Below the pieces are notes generated by a model that was not told where the DNA came from, did no database searches, and saw nothing but the letters and a program-made list of their open reading frames with translations. A stretch of DNA of 8,479 nt from an uncultured Clostridium sp. Its GTDB lineage: Bacteria > Cyanobacteriota > Vampirovibrionia > Gastranaerophilales > Gastranaerophilaceae. Shown here in pieces: positions 5,988-8,479 of this stretch; position 1 is the first letter of the stretch, and the number at the start of each line of letters is the position of its first letter. The position numbers were made by a program, and so were the translations under genes. The DNA lies in assembly GCA_905212085.1 (NCBI GenBank), contig CAJMDF010000055.1, positions 1 through 8,479 of the forward strand, read 5' to 3'.

Positions 5988-8238
5988 ATTTCTCTAATAA
6001 ATTTCCGCTTTCTATATTACCATTCCCAGAATTTTTCGGAGCATTTTGAGATGGAACTGAATAAATATCTGATGCAAAAACTCTTGGATCATCAATTTTA
6101 TCCATAGCTTTCATAATCCCAATTTTCCCGGCTTTCTTTTGAATATTTGTCAGCCAAGCATTAAATGCATAAGGAATTGCAAAAATTATACCCAAAATAG
6201 GTACACCGGCAACAATACCGGTATTAATTAAAGTTTTATAATTTTTGTAGTTAAAATTCATACCCAATTTTTCGTGAACTTCTTTAGGAATTTCGACATC
6301 TGCATTAGAAGCCTTTGATTTAGCCCATAATTTTGTACACTGAGTAATCATATTACGAGTCCATTTTGCAAGTGCAGTCTGTTTAAAATGACTTGCAAAC
6401 AATTCTGAGAATATTTCAGACATACCTTTTTTATTGCCATCTGCAACTGAAGCAGCTATGCCCTGCGTACCTATTTTTCCAAACTCTGCAAATAAAGGTT
6501 CTACCGCAGCTTTTAATTCTTTATTTTTCGGATGATCTAAAAATGTTTTTAAATTACCATTTACAATTGCCTGTTGAAATTTTTGGACAGTTACTTTATC
6601 TTGTTTTTTTACAACATCGTAAACATTATTTACTGCCTGTTTTATTGATGATTTAGAATCAAAAGTTAAATTTGTGAGCCAATTTCCTAACCTTGCTATC
6701 GGGAATTTACCCTTAATAACTGATGCAGCTATAAATCCTAAACCTAGAGTTGAAGCAATACTCCACAGAGTCACACCTAATTGTTTTGCAATTTCTGTTC
6801 CTGCTTCAACATCTTCAGAATATCTTTGAGACATTTCATCCACTTCATCAAAAGCTCTAAATACATTCTTTTGCAAAGATTTAGCTTCTGTTTTTTGGCT
6901 ATCTGTTATTTCAATTTCACTTAATGCTTTTTGTAATTTTTCATTTTCTTTGTATGTAGTCTTTTTATATTTATTGTATTCTGATTTATCTTTGAAGTAA
7001 GAATTAAGAAAAGAAAAACTTCCACCCAATTTTTCAAAGAAACTTTGCTTTTGTTTCTCAGCTTTAATATTTTCAGCTTTTTTCATATCTTCATCAGAAA
7101 ATGCCATAAGTCTTGCAGGATTTTTCAATAAATCTTGTCTTGCCTTATATCTTCCAACTCTAGAAGCTTTTTTTTCTTCTAAGGTTCCTTGCATTTGTAT
7201 TCCAAATGAAGTCAAAATAGGAATTGCAATAGATACAATATTTCTAACTTTTTTATCAGCTTTAGCCAATTTTAATAATTTATTAATTCCAAAACCTAAT
7301 GGTGCTGCTACTATCCAAGACAAAGTTCCTAATGTATCAAAAGCATTTTCAACATTTTCAGAATATTCTTCAGCTTTTATATTTATTTCTTTTACTGCAT
7401 CTACAATTAATTCTTTATCTTCTTGAGCTCTTTGCAATTGTTCAGGCGATAAGTTTACTGATTTAAGTTTGTCAATTTCATTTGGATCTTTACTGGCTAA
7501 CCATTCTTCATAAGCTTTTCTATCCTTTGAAATATCTTTTAATTCTTTAATCATTTTAGAGATGCTATTCCGTTCTTTTTCATCCGGAATTGATTTTGCA
7601 AGCTCTCTAGCTTTTTCTAATTGTTCAGGAGTATAAACTACGAAATTTTTAACATCTTTTAATTCATTCTGTTTTGCTTGGTAACGACCAATCCTTGATG
7701 CTTCTTTTTGCTTAGAATTTCCCCAAAGAATCATACCTACAGCACTGGTAAGCATTAACCCCATAATTGCAAAAGGTCCGTATTTTTGAACTCCATTACG
7801 AATTTTAAACACTCTTGCGGACAAGTTTTTCTTTTCAGAAATTTTCAAAGCTCTATTACTATCATTTGCTGCTAAATTTTTAATTTCTTCATTTAATTTA
7901 TCAATTTTGTTACTCATTTTAGAAGTAAGCTTTTTTTCTACAAAATTTAATAGTGGAACTTGAGCAAAAGTTAACCCCATAAGAGGAACCATAGATATTA
8001 ACCCTGTATACTGTTCCATATCCTGACAATTATCTTCGGATCTAGCATCCATCATTTCAGTTGCTCTAATAACAGTTTGAGCTCTTTTATTAGTCAATTC
8101 AACTTTATCATCTGGAATTTCTAAATTCGCAGCTAAATACTCTTTTTGAGCTCTTTCATCAGCCTGCTTTTGTTCCCAAGAATCATATTTGTTATAATTT
8201 TTTCTTACTTCATTAATTGAATTAAAAAATTGTCCCAT
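5968..8238 (-). CDS. Large protein of unknown function with three membrane-hairpin repeats
   Basis: I do not recognise this 756-residue protein. It has no signal peptide; the first 76 residues are hydrophilic and charged. Six hydrophobic segments lie at about 78-100, 153-172, 303-322, 332-349, 487-508 and 671-690, several containing Pro and Gly. They form three pairs. Each pair is preceded by a Ser-Glu-(Asp/Asn) motif (67, 293, 474) and followed by a basic motif: KEASRIGRYQAKQ at 178, KKASRVGRYKARQ at 356, KKAGKIGIMKAMD at 701. The regions between are Lys/Glu-rich and probably helical or coiled coil (about 195-290, 373-470). A soluble stretch (525-665) separates the last pair. The product is probably an integral or peripheral membrane protein, with a scaffold or structural role possible but unproven. 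AGGG (8249-8246) is seven bases before ATG 8238. It overlaps the kinase gene tail to tail and is divergent from the gene at 8387. Confidence 0.85.
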   Translation of the reverse strand: MGQFFNSINEVRKNYNKYDSWEQKQADERAQKEYLAANLEIPDDKVELTNKRAQTVIRATEMMDARSEDNCQDMEQYTGLISMVPLMGLTFAQVPLLNFVEKKLTSKMSNKIDKLNEEIKNLAANDSNRALKISEKKNLSARVFKIRNGVQKYGPFAIMGLMLTSAVGMILWGNSKQKEASRIGRYQAKQNELKDVKNFVVYTPEQLEKARELAKSIPDEKERNSISKMIKELKDISKDRKAYEEWLASKDPNEIDKLKSVNLSPEQLQRAQEDKELIVDAVKEINIKAEEYSENVENAFDTLGTLSWIVAAPLGFGINKLLKLAKADKKVRNIVSIAIPILTSFGIQMQGTLEEKKASRVGRYKARQDLLKNPARLMAFSDEDMKKAENIKAEKQKQSFFEKLGGSFSFLNSYFKDKSEYNKYKKTTYKENEKLQKALSEIEITDSQKTEAKSLQKNVFRAFDEVDEMSQRYSEDVEAGTEIAKQLGVTLWSIASTLGLGFIAASVIKGKFPIARLGNWLTNLTFDSKSSIKQAVNNVYDVVKKQDKVTVQKFQQAIVNGNLKTFLDHPKNKELKAAVEPLFAEFGKIGTQGIAASVADGNKKGMSEIFSELFASHFKQTALAKWTRNMITQCTKLWAKSKASNADVEIPKEVHEKLGMNFNYKNYKTLINTGIVAGVPILGIIFAIPYAFNAWLTNIQKKAGKIGIMKAMDKIDDPRVFASDIYSVPSQNAPKNSGNGNIESGNLLEKFKQQAV
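6067..6870 (-). repeat. Protein repeat module 3, with large internal insert
   Basis: Codes for residues about 457-724: VFRAFDEVDE and RYSEDVE (472-478), hydrophobic segment 487-508, a soluble stretch of about 160 residues, hydrophobic segment 671-690, and KKAGKIGIMKAMD (701-713) followed by PRVFASD, which echoes PARLMAFSD after the module 2 motif. The copy is more diverged than the other two. Confidence 0.5.
7120..7407 (-). repeat. Protein repeat module 2 (within the 756-residue gene)
   Basis: Codes for residues about 278-373: EYSENVE (291-297), hydrophobic segment 303-322, a loop of only about 9 residues, hydrophobic segment 332-349, and KKASRVGRYKARQ (356-368). It is the most compact copy and the clearest match to module 1, with 9 of 13 positions identical in the basic motif. 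Confidence 0.65.
7654..8076 (-). repeat. Protein repeat module 1 (within the 756-residue gene)
   Basis: Codes for residues about 55-195: a VIRATE helix, SEDN (67-70), hydrophobic segment 78-100, a basic helical loop of about 50 residues, hydrophobic segment 153-172, then KEASRIGRYQAKQ (178-190). It matches modules 2 and 3 in order of elements and in the basic motif. Confidence 0.6.
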
Positions 8239-8274
8239 TAATTTTCCCTAAAAATTTTTCAAACATTAATTATA
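8239..8274 (-). promoter_or_regulatory. Candidate promoter and ribosome-binding site of the 756-residue gene
   Basis: The minus strand has a perfect TATAAT at 8274-8269, giving an expected start near 8262 and a leader of about 24 bases with TTTTTAGGGAAAATTA before the ATG. No clear -35 is seen in this very AT-rich stretch. The ribosome-binding site is well spaced; the -10 box may be fortuitous. Confidence 0.45.
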
Positions 8275-8386
8275 TAAAATAGAAAAAATAAAAAAATTTG
8301 CCACTTTCCTTAATATAAATTAATAATAAACAACTAATTTAGCAAATAAAAATATGGCTTTTTTTTATAATAATTAGGGAAAAATC

Positions 8387-8479
8387 ATGTCAGGAATAGA
8401 TAATTTTTTAAATAAAAATGCTAGGTTTAGAGACCCAAGGGAAGTTGCAGAAAAGTTCCAATCTGTATGTTTGATGGTT
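8387..8479 (+). CDS. Start of an unidentified protein gene, cut by the window edge
   Basis: An open frame begins at ATG 8387 with AGGGA at 8376-8380 six bases upstream and stays open for 31 codons to the right edge. The visible residues begin MSGIDNFLNKNARF and continue with charged, probably helical sequence (DPREVAEKFQSV). There is too little to assign a family. It is transcribed divergently from the 756-residue gene across 148 bases of AT-rich DNA and shares its ribosome-binding context, so related or co-expressed function is possible. Confidence 0.6.
   Translation, partial: MSGIDNFLNKNARFRDPREVAEKFQSVCLMV

Noticed and set aside
6393..6656. Open frame of 87 codons on the plus strand inside the 756-residue gene
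   Set aside because: It is antisense to the long gene, with a low-complexity Leu/Gln-rich translation typical of reverse reading of helical, Lys/Glu-rich sequence.
5968..8238. Phage tape-measure protein
   Set aside because: Long helical stretches with hydrophobic segments invited the idea, but no phage structural genes flank it and the ordered three-module layout is unlike tape-measure proteins.
8366..8371. TATAAT as the promoter of the gene at 8387
   Set aside because: The expected start near 8378 would fall inside its ribosome-binding site (8376-8380), and no -35 is seen. An upstream TTGCCA at 8298 has only a poor -10 partner, so no promoter is called.

Overview
The window is a strongly AT-rich stretch of bacterial chromosome carrying six complete protein genes and the first 31 codons of a seventh. 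The organism looks like a low-GC member of the Melainabacteria/Vampirovibrionia (for example Gastranaerophilales), the non-photosynthetic relatives of cyanobacteria. This is an inference from three things: the AT bias, the cyanobacteria-like flavour of the NarL-type response regulator, and the 'RPTW…DQ.RV' segment of PyrF. A low-GC Firmicute or another AT-rich lineage cannot be excluded from sequence reading alone. No rRNA, tRNA, CRISPR array, insertion sequence or phage gene was seen.

Left part (1-4302): comEC, the inner-membrane DNA-uptake channel of natural transformation, runs on the plus strand. Its stop codon directly abuts the stop codon of pyrF (orotidine 5'-phosphate decarboxylase) on the minus strand. 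Upstream of pyrF, also on the minus strand, is rmuC, a membrane-anchored protein with a PD-(D/E)xK nuclease-like fold. These three housekeeping or genome-maintenance genes have no obvious shared pathway. rmuC has an extended -10 promoter. pyrF appears to have its own promoter so close to the ATG that its message would be nearly leaderless.

Middle (4303-5987): a 257-base divergent intergenic region contains four copies of a GCATG-centred element and a long-range inverted repeat. It precedes a NarL/FixJ-type response regulator. About 70 bases further on, after a hairpin, lies a very short histidine kinase with no sensor domain (phosphotransfer and ATPase regions only). The two probably form a soluble two-component pair, with sensing supplied by another protein.

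Right part (5968-8479): a 756-residue protein of unknown function is encoded on the minus strand and overlaps the 3' end of the kinase gene by 20 bases. It has six hydrophobic segments arranged as three diverged copies of one module: an SE(D/N) motif, a hydrophobic segment, a loop of very different length, a second hydrophobic segment, and a basic K-x-A-(S/G)-(R/K)-(I/V)-G motif. This is the least explained and most interesting object in the window. A further gene starts divergently from it at 8387 with nearly the same ribosome-binding context and runs off the right edge.
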